A DNA stretch of 64,000 nt from Blumeriella jaapii (lineage: Eukaryota; Ascomycota; Leotiomycetes; Helotiales; Drepanopezizaceae). Below the pieces are notes generated by a model. That model was not told the origin of the DNA. It made no database searches and saw nothing but the letters and a program-made list of their open reading frames with translations. The stretch spans positions 868,001 through 932,000 of the forward strand of contig VWND01000075.1 in the NCBI GenBank assembly GCA_009599575.1. Reading direction: 5' to 3'. Positions 10,813-22,800 of this stretch are shown here, piece after piece; the first letter of the stretch is position 1, and each line of letters opens with the position of its first letter. Made by a program: the position numbers and the translations under genes.

Positions 10813-13116
10813 GGCAAAGGCAACGGCTTAGCCATGATTGATAATGCGTCCGAGCTATGGGCACATGGACTTGCGTAGCGAATTTGAGTTTTGGAAGCAG
10901 CAACGCGCAGCGAGTGTCTTCGATTCGGATCGGAGCCAGAGGGCCGAGACGGCAGGTTTTGGCGGAGACCCTGCATCACTTAAGCACCGGGAGAAGGGAA
11001 CGCCACTCACCTAAAACCCACTCGAGCCCCCATTCCGCTACTGCCGAACAGACACCGGGCCGGGCTGTCATTATATATAGACGCATACGAGTAAGTCGAC
11101 GACGGGCCGGAGAACATGCCCGGCGATGGAGATAAGGGGTCGACGCCAAGCTCAGGTGCCGGCCCGCGCCACTTGCTTGTTCTTGCGTGCATGTACAGTA
11201 TGTACATACGTACAGCGTACGGGTGTGGCTCCAACAGACCCAGGCTGTGGATCTTTCTGATCCTTCAGTGAGTAAGGTCGTTCGTCTCCGAGAGTCGCTT
11301 GCTCGGCATGATAGCCCGACGGCTCGGGAGACGCTTCCCTACGGCTTTGTGTAGCAGTTCGTCGTGTGTGCTGACTTCCCACACCCTCATTGTTCGTGAC
11401 CAGCCCTCGCGGTCGGGTTGACTAACTGTAGATGTACAGAGTAGGCCATGTCGGGTGGCAGGCGAGCTTGACGTTGCAGTGCATGAGCAGTTGTCACGGC
11501 GACGTGAGTGTGAATCGTGCCGCATTCGCATGGACGAGCAAATGAACGAACTGGTGCTGAATCGTAACTCATCGCCGTGGAATCGAACCATGGCCCGCCA
11601 TTTGTCCTCTCGATGTTTGGAAGCTTGACCATGGAAGTCAGACATGACAGGAAAAGCATGCTGCCGACGATAAGGCGCTCCATCAATGCTTCTTTGCCCG
11701 ACTCTATCGCCAATCTCGGGACGGGCCGTTGAAGGACAGTACAGTAGTTGTGTCCAAACGCCCTGAGGCCAGTTCCCGGTGACTCTCAAAGATTGCCGAA
11801 CGCATACATAAAGGAGTACCTTGGATACCGAGTCGTGTGTTTCCCGGCAAAGCGCTCGCTCGTAATAGCGGGCCAGCCAAGACGCAGACTGAAGTTCTCC
11901 GTCAGAGCCAGAAGACGCTCCTTAGAAAACCTTAAAGCTCACGCAGATGCGTACTGTACTGTACCGCTCGCTGGTCGAGCATCTTAAGGCAAGCAAGCGA
12001 TGCCATCTTCCCGACCATCATCTCGAGGGTACCAGAGCCAAGTCACATGACCGAACTTGATCGACGGCAGCGTGAATTCTCGGGTCAGATGGAATCAGAT
12101 GGAGTCCGCACTGATGTGTGGCTGGGTAATGCAAAGATTTGGAACATTGGGTGAAAGACAAGGTGGCGGCTCTAGTCCGGTATATTGTGTATTGTGGGTA
12201 GTGGTGATTGCTGAGAGGATGAAAGTGGGATGGAACGAAAGGGCGCTCGAAGTTGGGCTATGCATCTCGGTTATCTCGGACACGTGACATATTTCGAGAG
12301 CGACAGGGCCCTTGTGGTCTTCTTCGTGCAATGCGGTAGGTGCTGTACTGTATGTATGTACTTTACGACTACTGTGTAAAAATTTGATCTTAAAGATGCC
12401 TGCATATCACTTCACTCTGGCGATTCTGGTGCTGTCAGGTGACATGCGCTGCAAAGGGTCAGATCAAAGCAGAAGAGGGTCGACGACGGCTTGTGTGGAA
12501 GCGAACTCGGACTCGTACTCGGACTCGGAAGGTTCATGAGAAGTACAGTACAGTATGTACTGTATGTGGGGAGGGATTTGGTGATCAGGTCTTTAGTGCT
12601 GGGGAAAAATGATACAGTACTGTACAGTACATACAGTCAGTACATTACCCTCAGGAGAATCCAGCTGCACATCACGTGAACAAACACTCAGCGACGCTAC
12701 TGTATTGTACTGTACTTATTGCACATTCCGGTGAGCAATTCGAAGCAACCTGGTTCGTCATGACGAAGCGGAAATGATATACGCCTAGGGATATCGATAT
12801 CGTGAATGACCATTGTTACCTCAGTACGTGTTAGATGTTCTGTTGGCGAGTGTTGCGTGGTATGTCGGGGCGGGTGGGTAGGTGGGTGCCTCGTGAGAGA
12901 TGTGCCTCTGATACACACGAGGTCTTGATGCTATGTCGACGTGAGTATAAGATGAAAGCATATGGGGAAATTCAGGAGAGAAGGAGTAGAACAAGCGGGA
13001 AGTCGAAAAATGGCGCTTGAGTAAAAGATACATCCCAGACGCTCGCGAACTGTCAGAGCGAGCCTGAGCTGGCGGCATGCAGAGGACTCCTATACACCAC
13101 CCTCAATCGATTCCAA
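10813..13116. other. 2.3-kb non-coding interval dense in TACAG/TACTG motifs
   Basis: Upstream region of the bZIP-like gene and downstream region of the Rqc2 gene (both minus). It holds at least six TACAG/TACTG runs (about 11193, 11733, 11948, 12343, 12542, 12612 and 12701). I see no open frame with family, splice or codon support. Confidence 0.5.
12542..12716. repeat. Cluster of palindromic GTAC/TACAG/TACTG repeats
   Basis: Runs at 12542-12567, 12612-12645 and 12701-12716 mix TACAG and its complement CTGTA, making near-perfect palindromes centred on GTAC. Non-coding. Confidence 0.75.
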
Positions 13117-16100
13117 CTACCTCCCCCCCTTCTTCCCCCCTCTTCCCCCTTTGTTCTTCCCCGTCCCCTTCGCTGCCGCGGCCGCAGCAGCACCACCAGC
13201 CATCATAACCCTCACAGCCTTGACAGGCACCACACCCGTGACCTCTTCCACCCTCCACCCCCTCAACAGCTCCACCTCCCTCGGCCACATCCTCTCGCCA
13301 TCCTCGCTCATCTCGTCGATCCTCGCCTTCCCACCCACGCTCATCTCGCCCTGCCAACGGCCCAGGATCTCCCGAACAGCCTTCCCCTTCTTCTGCGCTC
13401 CCGGCTGCAGCTTCGCCTTGTACTTGTAGTTGCCCATCGCCGCCCACGGCGCGCACACCGGCACCGCCTCCAGGATCTCGTCCCCCTTGATCGGCTTTCC
13501 GACCAACTGCTCCAGCACCTCCATCCCCGCTGCATCATCCCCGTCTGCCTCCCCCTCGCCGTGCTCGAGCATCGCCTTGCGGGCCTCCTCGTACTCGGCC
13601 GTCTCGCGCTGCGTCTTTTGATGCTGTGCCCGCCGACGCTCCTTCTGGAATGCAAGTTCGGCTTCCTTGGCAGCTTTCGCCTCGGCTTCCGCAGCGGCCT
13701 TCTCGGCGCCGGCGGAGGCGCCGATGAGCTTTTGGGCGAGGAGCCGGTCTTCGTCGTCTTGGTCTTTGTATTTCGTGGCGATCTTCTTAGCTTTGCCTCG
13801 TTTGCCTCGTTTGGGGGGTGCTGGGCCTTTTTTGGCTGCGTTGGTTGTGCTTGGGGGTGCCTGCGGTGTATCCTCTTCAGAATCAGCGTCGGAAGAGTCG
13901 ACTGGCGAGGGGCCTGTAGGTTTAGTGATTCCAGATTTCGGAGCGTTTCCAGAATTGTTGTCGATGTAAAGGTCAGCGAGTTCGTCCACGGCCTGGTCTT
14001 CGTTGCCATCCGAGATCACAGGTTCGGCAGATCGTGGTTGGAGAGGATTGGATTTCCCGACGTCCTCTCCCTCTGCCTCGGATTCTGGGTGGTCATCCGG
14101 TATGCTCCCTTGGTCATCATCCAGCTCTGAAATCTGAGAATTGGAAGGTGCTGGAGCTGCCGGCTCTTCATCTTGCACTCGGTGCTTCACATGCTTCGCC
14201 TTGCTCTCTTCGCTGATCAAGAACATCACGCCAAAGCCAAGTAACAATACTGCCGGAGGCAAGAAGTTTTTTCTTCCTTGGATGTTGAAGCTCCCAGCGG
14301 GTAAGAAGTCCCCCGCAGGTGTAGATTTCGAAACTTGATTGGCATTGACCCACCAAGCTGGCATTCCGGCCTTCGAGTCCCAGGCCGACGAGCAAGATAT
14401 GGCTAATGTTCCAGCTTGGGATAACGTCGACGGCGGAATCGGAGCATCTGGTGTCTTTGGGTTGTTCCGAATGACTACACTCGCTGCACCTTGTACTTCG
14501 GCGTGGACGTAGACATCGCCCTTCTTCAGGTATCTACGATACAGCGTCTCATTTTGCTGGGGGTCCTTGCCTCCTAAAACGAGGTACCCATCAGACGAGA
14601 TGAACCATGTAAACTTTTCGAACCACATTGGTTGTCGTACGGGTCTTAACACGGCCTTCTCCTGCTTCAGACCCTTCTTAAGATCATGGGCAATTTTTGC
14701 TTCCTGACTCTTCAATGCCTTCGTGGAAGACTGCAGAGTTTTCTGCTCCTTTTCGGCGGCAGTTCGTTTCTGATCGTAATATTCTCTTGCATTGGCCCAC
14801 GGAGACAGCGAAAGATTGATGTCTATTGTCAGTCTCTTTTCCGCCACCTTCTGCTTCGGGCCCTTCTCAGGGGCTTCGTCTTCGCTATCTGACACATCGC
14901 TGTCTGTCTCGTAATTGGACTCGTCATCCTCAGCAAAGTCCTCTTCGTCCAGAAGCAGCGAAATGGTGTTCTCTTGGAGCTTTAGAGGCAGCTTGATTAT
15001 GGAAGCAACCGGATTGGTTCTCTTCTGCTCTACTTCCACTAGCTTGCCGATCTCAACCCAGTCCATTCCCTGGGCAATGAGGCCGTTGACAGCATCCATT
15101 GCTTCCTGCACCCGCTCGACATTTGCTTCCAGGGCACCAGCTTTGCGTATATTCAGCTCTTGGACTTCTTGCAAGCCACCTAATCGCTTTGCTTGATCCT
15201 GTCTCGCAGCTTCAATTTTCCGCCTCGCATTCTGCTCTCTCTCCTGTAGTCGAGACTCAAGTTTCTGTCCCTCAATCGAAGAGAAGAACTCATCGACCGT
15301 CTTGTTGAAGCCGTAAAATTCCAGGGAAAGCGTGGAGGGGTCATTCTCAAACTGGCGAGGTTGGAAAGGGTGAAAATCCTCGTAGATAACATATTTTCGG
15401 GCCTGGTCCTCTGGGGAAGCTTCTTCGTACCCTTCTTTCTTCTTGGCAATGATGTAACCCTTTGCCACTTCAGAACTCGTGATCTCCTGCATGATATTTT
15501 GGGCTTGTTGCAACGATCGCATTAGATGATCTAACAGGTCCTGACTCTGTAATACATCAGCAGGCTTGAGCGAAGCATCGAACTCCGTCACCCGCATGGC
15601 ATGATCTACCAGCATCGGCGGGAACTCCGTGATGGAAACCGCCAAAGCCCTTTTCAATGCATCCGACGTCTTCTTGGGCTTTTTGCCGGCCACCAGCCCG
15701 TCGTCGCCTCTGTCAACAGACTTCTGCAAAGCATCTTGCAGTCGCCCCTTCGTTAACGGCGGGATCCCTGCGTAGTTCTGTCGATTGTCTAACGAGTACT
15801 TCAAGCCCACCCTCAGCTCCTCTTGTCCCTCGCCTTCGCCCACAATCCGCAGCAGCGCGAGGATGTTCAGTTGCTTGTCCGTCAAGATGATGTTCCCGCT
15901 CGCGTAGAACTCCAGGAAGAGTCTGTACTGACCATCACTGAACTGGAACTCGATGACCCGGTCTGTGCCGACGGGCGCCACCGAGGTAACTCGTCGAGAT
16001 TTGAGGTATTTCCGCAGCTTTGTCACGAATGCCGAGGGCGCTGCAGCCGTCGCGCGGGAGTATTTAGTCAGGTGGCATCGAAACCCGGAGTCAATGACGA

Positions 16101-16298
16101 TTTGCTGCTTGTGGTCGGGCTTTGCGAACTTGATCAGGAAGATCTTGGAGGAGAGATCGTAGATGTTGGAGACGCGCAGGGTGACCAGGGCGGCGGACAG
16201 CTCGTGGGCGATGACCTGGACACATTAACTGGCTAGCCACAGCGACAGTGGATAGGAGGATATACTTTTGCATCCAGAGAGGAGAATCTTTGCTTCAT
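13117..16298 (-). CDS. RQC2: Ribosome quality control factor Rqc2/NEMF (Tae2) homologue
   Basis: Two exons (16298-16266 and 16215-13117) with a 50-nt GT..AG intron give 1043 residues, the family's usual size. The start MKQRFSSLDAKVIAHEL is the conserved NFACT N-terminus. Order: NFACT-N (about 1-250), coiled coil (about 300-450), NFACT-R/DUF814 with KFTWFISSDGYLVLGGKD (about 570-690), acidic/basic linker, NFACT-C (about 930-1000), and a Lys/Gly-rich tail. Asp9, Asp96 and Arg97 (VAPVGTDRVIEF) correspond to the residues needed for CAT tailing in yeast Rqc2 (D9, D98, R99). From the family, it binds stalled 60S subunits with nascent peptidyl-tRNA, recruits Ltn1/listerin and adds C-terminal Ala/Thr. 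It acts in the cytosol. Confidence 0.95.
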
Positions 16299-17869
16299 TT
16301 TGCGGTGCGGAGCTGCAATGTGGTCGCAATGTGGTTGTGAAACCGAGGACTGCGATTGCGATGTTGGTAAAAATGATGATGTCTTCTTGGCCGAGGAGCT
16401 TGTCAACATCCTTGTCACCCGCTGCCAAACCTCTTTGCATTCTTTAGCGTACAATTGAACAACAATCATACATTCTGAAGATTTTCATTTACGTACTCTC
16501 TTATATACGCACCTTCAACCATCCGGCAGCAACCAGATTCCAAAGACAAGGAAGTCCGAAGCCCAGCCAAGCAATCTATAACAAGACAAATAATCAGATC
16601 CTAAAGAGACCCCATAGACGTCGTTTGCTTGAAAAGCATCCTCACTTATTTAACGAATAAGTTGACCACGATTATAACGTCACCCAGGTCCGGCGTTGAT
16701 AGTACCAGAGTAAACACGATAACACAATAGCCGATCCAGGCACTGCCCGAAAAATGCTCTTAAATTGTACTGAACTTCTGCAATTTCTACCGGCAATTCA
16801 CTTATCATCGCGGCTTGATTGCTACCGGAATGGCGGACTCTCAAGGGCAGTCTGTCATCTAATGGAACGAAGAAGCCACTCCATCATCTCAACCCTCTAG
16901 GCTGCATTTCTGTCTCCAGAGATCCGTGGCTTACACAAGCACCGTTGATCTCTCTGAACAGCTAACGTTTTGTATCAGTTTCTACAGCTTGTGGATGATT
17001 TATGATTTTATCAAAGACTTCCGATCTCTCTGGTAACTCAGAGGGTTTTTAAGTAAATTAAGGTTGAAAATACGGTAGAAAAGGCTTTTTCACCGCGTAC
17101 AAGCATAAGTATTTGAGCATGCCAAGAAATAGAGATGGGAGCAATTCAGAATTTGAAAAGGGCTGATTGTGACACTACCCTATACCTGGTCGAGCTTTAA
17201 CACCTTAGTTGTAGCTACTAGCTACTGCGAAGCTATCAGATCTTGTAGTAGATGCCTTATACGTTCAAATTTATACGATTTCAATGGCTGTTCGATAGAA
17301 TAATGATAAAAGTAGTGAAGCTTTTCTGAAAGCTATTAATACTATTGTCACTATCATCAAATCAATAGTATCGTATCAGAGAAATATCTAATACAGTCGC
17401 AATTCGATATGTGAATAATCAAACACAATCGTGTAAAAAGTCTTGCGGGGTTTTTTTTTGTGGGTGGACCCCAGAGTGAAATAAGATGGCTCTGCAAAAC
17501 TGGTGCTTACGTAACAATGATAACCACTAGCAAGAGATGTCAATCTTTTTGATTGATTCGCCACTGCCCACTCAGATCTAAAGCGACTGACTGTAATTGT
17601 ACATAATTTCTTCGTTCACAAACAAACAATCGGGTCTTCAGCTTTAGCGCGACAAATCCTCTCTTAATTTTCTTGGGTTTGTTGAACTACTCCTCCAGCG
17701 CAACTTCCACGGCCTAGCAAATCCTTCCGCCCGAAATCCCCAAGTGGTAGTTGACCCGATTGTGATGGCCAAGCCCAATGAGACGTCCAATACTTTGAGC
17801 ACCCCGAAGGAGTCAAGCACTTCATAGTTCGGGACCCAAGATGTGCCAGGCGGAGCCTCCGTGATGCTT
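16299..17869. other. Non-coding interval, partly AT-rich
   Basis: Bases 16299-16500 are the probable 5' untranslated and promoter region of the Rqc2 gene. From about 16600 to 17450 the DNA is AT-rich, and a T-run (about 17451-17460) precedes a GC-richer stretch. This could be an old, mutated repeat, but I recognise no element ends. No gene supported. Confidence 0.4.
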
Positions 17870-18482
17870 TTTACCTCGTCAGAGTGGGAGTAGTCTCGGT
17901 GATCGAAAGCTTCTTGACGATTCCAACCCGCTCCAGCATACGGCTTTCAAGGAACGAAAAAGCGTTGTAGAAAGTATGTCTTGAGCTCACTTCATCATGA
18001 TGACTGGTGAATCCCGGCGGACATTGTACCAGAAAGGAAATACGCCGCAGGGTCTTGGAAACGTGCTATTGAGGAAGGCGATTTGCTCAAGAACATGGTG
18101 TTTGCTCTTTCTGCTAATTCTCTGGGCGATCACTAGAGTAGAGGAAGCCCAGTCTACTCGACCAGGGGCAGGGAGGGACCTTTAATGGAACACGGTGGCC
18201 TGCTGATAATGTTATCATCCAGATCAGGAGGCGGATTTCTGTGGGAAAGCGGTCGAAGGGCTCGAACACCAGGTCATCGGACTCGGAGGGACCGACTGTA
18301 GTGTCTCTACCTGTCAGCGCGAGAATAGGGAACAAGATCGAAAATGCTTGTCCACGGTAGAATTGCAGCGGTCTCGGTGACAGGTATGCCTTGAATGCAG
18401 ATATCCCAACGTGGATCGACTCACAATTTACACCTCGGTCCAAACCCACGGCATGTACAATTCTGCACACGATGATGGCCAT
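17870..18482 (-). pseudogene. Fragmentary 2EXR-domain-like gene, model unresolved
   Basis: Read from the minus strand, 18290-18200 encodes FEPFDRFPTEIRLLIW, the typical opening of a 2EXR domain (F..F..LP.EIR..IW). A second block at about 18140-18000, in another frame, encodes RISRKSKHHVLEQ and later FPFWYNVRRDSPV, which resemble the later parts of the same domain. A 57-nt GT..AG intron (GTCCCT..GCCCAG) would join the two in phase, after which a stop or another splice (GTGAGC) follows. The open frame begins at 18482. I could not build a complete gene, so this is either a short spliced gene or a decaying copy. The function of 2EXR proteins is unknown; they are often expanded in Pezizomycotina. 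Confidence 0.35.
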
Positions 18483-19886
18483 GATGGGAGTTGTAGACTT
18501 GTGACTGGGAATATGAGTAAGGGTCCGTAAAGCGCATGGCTAAATCGATCGTGCAAGCTGTTGATCTGTATTGACGTCGAGGCTCGAATCGGACATCTAC
18601 TGACCACACTGGAGCATTGAACACCCCTAGCACAAACAATGTAACGCTTTTGTCGGCCGGCTCCCAAGCCTCCTCGACCAACCACGAGAAGAACGACGCC
18701 GGCTGCAGGGACCCAGCGCAAAGTGCTTGCTTCCCTCAAGCACACAAATGCTCTTGCATAACAGCTCCAGTTTCCCAAGACACTCTCCATCTTTCCGTCC
18801 TCGTAGATCCGGTGTGCTGGTCTTCCATTCTGTAGCAATGATATCTTGGCCAATCATAGGTGCGCCATCGTAGTGCTGTTTTGATTAAGCGAGTAGCCTG
18901 AGTTCCGATCCCATCTGCGCGCCTTGTTGTTGTTCCTCCCCTCTACCATCTCCCTTTCCCCATCCCGTTCCATCCCACAACTTCCACCACGACACCCGCA
19001 AGACTGGTGGACACCTCTGGGGGACCCGTCTCTTTCGCACGAAAGATCTTCTCGAGGTGCGTTTTCTTGAATTGATGATTCCTTTCTCGACTGGAGGCTC
19101 CTCTTGATCGATGCCCCTCCACTGCTTAGGCGCACATGACCCTCTCCCTCCCGCACTCTGTTCCATCCTCGAGCGCTGTCTCACCGCGAGCGGCTTCCAC
19201 TGCCTGTATGCCACAAGGCTCTCGGAGGCCCTGCTGACAATAGCGACCAAAGGGCCCGGCTATCCAATTGCAATCATCGTCGACCCCCTCAGCCTTGAGC
19301 CCGATCTACCGATACCAGAACAGTGTGCTTTGCTGCCCATCTCACGGGCACAATCCGCAAGTCCTCCAGGCCAATCGGCGAATTGCCCGGGGCATTGCTC
19401 ATAGTAAGTTCCCTGATCTCTTTGGGGCGTTGATGGTGAACAAGCCCCGCGGGTGTAAAGCCCTTGTGGTCTGTCTGCCTTCCACGTCCTTCTCGCTCCC
19501 CCTCCGCCTCCTCGACCAGGACTTGCACCACAACTCTTGCCCCTCCAACTCATTGGCGGCGGGCAGAGGGGTGTTTGCAAGTCTCCCTCTTGTTGCCAGT
19601 CCACATCCTCGGATTGTGTGTTTGTGACTTGGCCCACTGCTAATGCTGTTTGTGCAGATCTGGACCACAAGCGCTCTTACTTGCTCGTCGAAGCACTTTG
19701 CATCTCTACCCTCCTGAGCGCACCTTCCGCAGCCACCTGGTACCCCACCAACAGTTGCACTCCTCGATTCAGCTGCTGCTGTCAACAAGACAAGCAGAGC
19801 AAGAGCGTACCAGAGCAAGAGCGTACGGCGTGCATCGCGAAGTGTCATACCGAGCGTCGACGCTTGATTTGTGCTCGAGAGCAACG
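18483..19886. other. Upstream region of the NFX1-type helicase gene
   Basis: No supported coding exon. Several open frames overlap on both strands without domain signals. The part near 19700-19886 probably includes the 5' untranslated region. An extra upstream exon cannot be excluded, but none is needed for the domain architecture. Confidence 0.4.
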
Positions 19887-22800
19887 ATGTCGTCCTCCTT
19901 ACCATCGGCCGAGGAATCCAGGGAAATCCTGCGAGATCATGTCAGAAAGACTTATCAACAGAATGCTTTCGCGGAGGAGTGGCGAAATCTCCCAGAGATT
20001 CCGTCCTCAGCCGAGATCAAGCCCACTCCGAGACACCCTGCGGACAACGAAAGTCCAGAGGAGTGGAACGACTATCAGCAGCAAATTCATAATGATTCCT
20101 TGCCACACAACATAGTTGATGGGCCGTGGCCAGACAAGGAGAGTTACATCGGAACCCACTACCAGTTGCACCGTGAAGATGCCCTGGCGTCTATCAGAAA
20201 GTCGGTTGCCGAGTTCCAGCTCAATCCTTTGATGATGGAGGACGAAGACACGTGGATCTATACGAATGTAAGTCTCCACGCTCTCAGGTTTAGCAGTACC
20301 ACAACTTATGTGTGACCAGGTGACGGTTGTCGGAACTCAACTGGCTCGGGTTGGCGTGGCTTCTCGGGTGGAGTTCTCGACGGAACGAGCTGGCCAAGTC
20401 CGAGTTCGTTGGGAGCATTCCAAGAGACTGACCCAAGGAACCATCGTGGCTCTCACTACACTGGATGATGCCTTCCATAACATCTGTAAGATCGCGATTA
20501 TTGCAGCTCGTCCGTATCTCGGTGGTCTGGACCAGAACCCGCCAACGGTAGATTTGTTCTGGGCCTCCATGGATGACTTCGTCGTTGATTCAGTACAAAG
20601 TAAGCAGCATGCTTTGACTATGGAAGCGTGAACTGATTCGGATCCAGAGTATGTCATGATAGAGCCTAGACACGGTTACTTCGAATCTTCTCGGCACATG
20701 CTTGTAGCCATGCAGAAGTCGATGACTGAGAAGTATTTAGCCAGCGACCTTATAGAAAGAGTATTTACTGACCGCTCAAGGTTCCCGTTCGAGAAACAGC
20801 TGATTCATCTTGACACAGACGTTCAAGCACCAGCGTACATACTCGAACAGCCGTGTTTGGATTTGACATCTCTCGAACAATCGGATGGCGATTTGGATTT
20901 GTTCAACATCAACGTCCTCAGGGGCTTACCCAAGGGCATCAAGACTACCATGGACGAGTCGCAACTGGCGGCTTGCGAGGATATGCTGACCAAGAGTGTT
21001 GCCGTAATTCAAGGTCCACCGGGCACGGGTAAAACTTTTGTTTCTGTTTCGGCGCTGAAGGCCATGACGAGCAATTTACGCCTCACTGACCCTCCTATTA
21101 TCGTAGCAGCGCAGAGCAACCACGCTGTGGACCAGATGCTGAACCACATCTTGGAATTCGAGCCAGAAATCCTCAGACTTGGTAGTCAATCTGATAAGTC
21201 CAACAAGGATATTCAGACGCGTACGCTATTCGCGTTACGTCAGTCTCATGCCAGCAAGCTCAGTGTCAATGCAACAAAAGGCATGAAGAATGCGGCTGCG
21301 GAGCACCGTTCAATTTGTGACGAGATCAAAATCGTTCTTTGGCCTCTCTTAAAGGGTGAACTGCTGACAGCGGAAACTCTGCTCAAGCATGATCTCATTA
21401 CCAAGGCCCAAAGCGAGTCCCTCAAGCTTGACGAGTGGGCGGAGGATGACGAGGAAAATGAGGAGAAGGCGGACATTGCCAGTTGTATGTTCTTCATCAC
21501 GACAGACCCGAGTTCTCCGTTGCAATGCTGACTTCACTCAGGGCTGACCGGTGATCAACTTATGCGAATCCCGGGTGCGCCATTGGTCAATCTCGATCTG
21601 CCTCTGGAAGAGATGGACGTGGAGCTTGAGCAGCTTCGCGATCTTGAGGAATCGGAAGATCGTGGATTCGACGAAAAGGAAGCCGACTTCGCGTTGCCTG
21701 GTGTCTGGGCTCCTTTCAAACGCAGATATACTGGTCGACACAATGGCCCCATCAATGAACCGAAGATTGAAAAGCTTCTCGAGAAACACAAGAGTCTGCA
21801 CACTATCCCACAATCTGATCGAGGACAAGTTTATCGGTACTTTGAGCAGAAATTGAACACAATCATGCTCGCAGCACTTGAACCTCTGTTCGAGAAGTAC
21901 AAGAAATACGTTGATGAATACTCCGTAACGAAGGTAAGCATGGTTCTTCTCTCTTTGTACTCAATCTAACAGCCGTGAGGCGATGTGTAGTATCAGTTTG
22001 ATCAAGAGTCTTCACATTAAGGTCATCGGTTGCACAACGACTGGCCTTTCGAGATATCGAGGTTTGTTGTCGGCATTGCGGCCGCGAACCCTCCTCATCG
22101 AAGAAGCCGCGGAGACTTCAGAAGCAAAGATTATCGCCGGCCTATTCGTTAGTCTGGAGCAATTGATCTTAGTCGGTGATCACCAACAGCTGCAGGCCTC
22201 TGCTACAGTCGGGAGTCTGGAGACGTATCCGTTTTTCTTGAACGTGTCTATGTTTGAACGTCTGGTCAACAACGCGATACCATTCGTGATGTGAGTTTGT
22301 TGGGCCGTAGCCTCGTTTCCCCCACACACCGATAAACATCAGCTGATACTTCTTACTCTTCAGGTTGAATAAGCAGCGTCGCATGATTTCAGATGTCAGA
22401 GAGTTGCTCTGTATCGAACCCGAACCCTTCTACGACAACCTCCGCGACCATGAAAGCGTGTTGGATCGTGTGGACAACCGACCGCCTGTGCCTGGCATGG
22501 GAGGACTTGACACCTATTTCTTCCACCATCTCTGGGAGGAATCCAATGCCGCCGGTCGCAGTAAGATCAATAATACCGAAGCAGATATGGTAGTTGAATT
22601 TTTCAACTACCTAGTGCTGAATGGTGTGCCGGCAGGCAAGATCACCGTTCTGACGTTTTACAACGGCCAGCGTAAATTGATCATCAATACGCTGAAGAAA
22701 CACCCCTCACTCCAAAGTTTCGGGATAGTGTACTTCAATGTCTTCACTGTTGATTCATACCAAGGAGAGGAGAACGATATCATCCTTCTGTCTTTGGTTC

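Noticed and set aside
13561..14130. 189-residue plus-strand frame inside the Rqc2 gene
   Set aside because: Antisense shadow of a clearly conserved exon.
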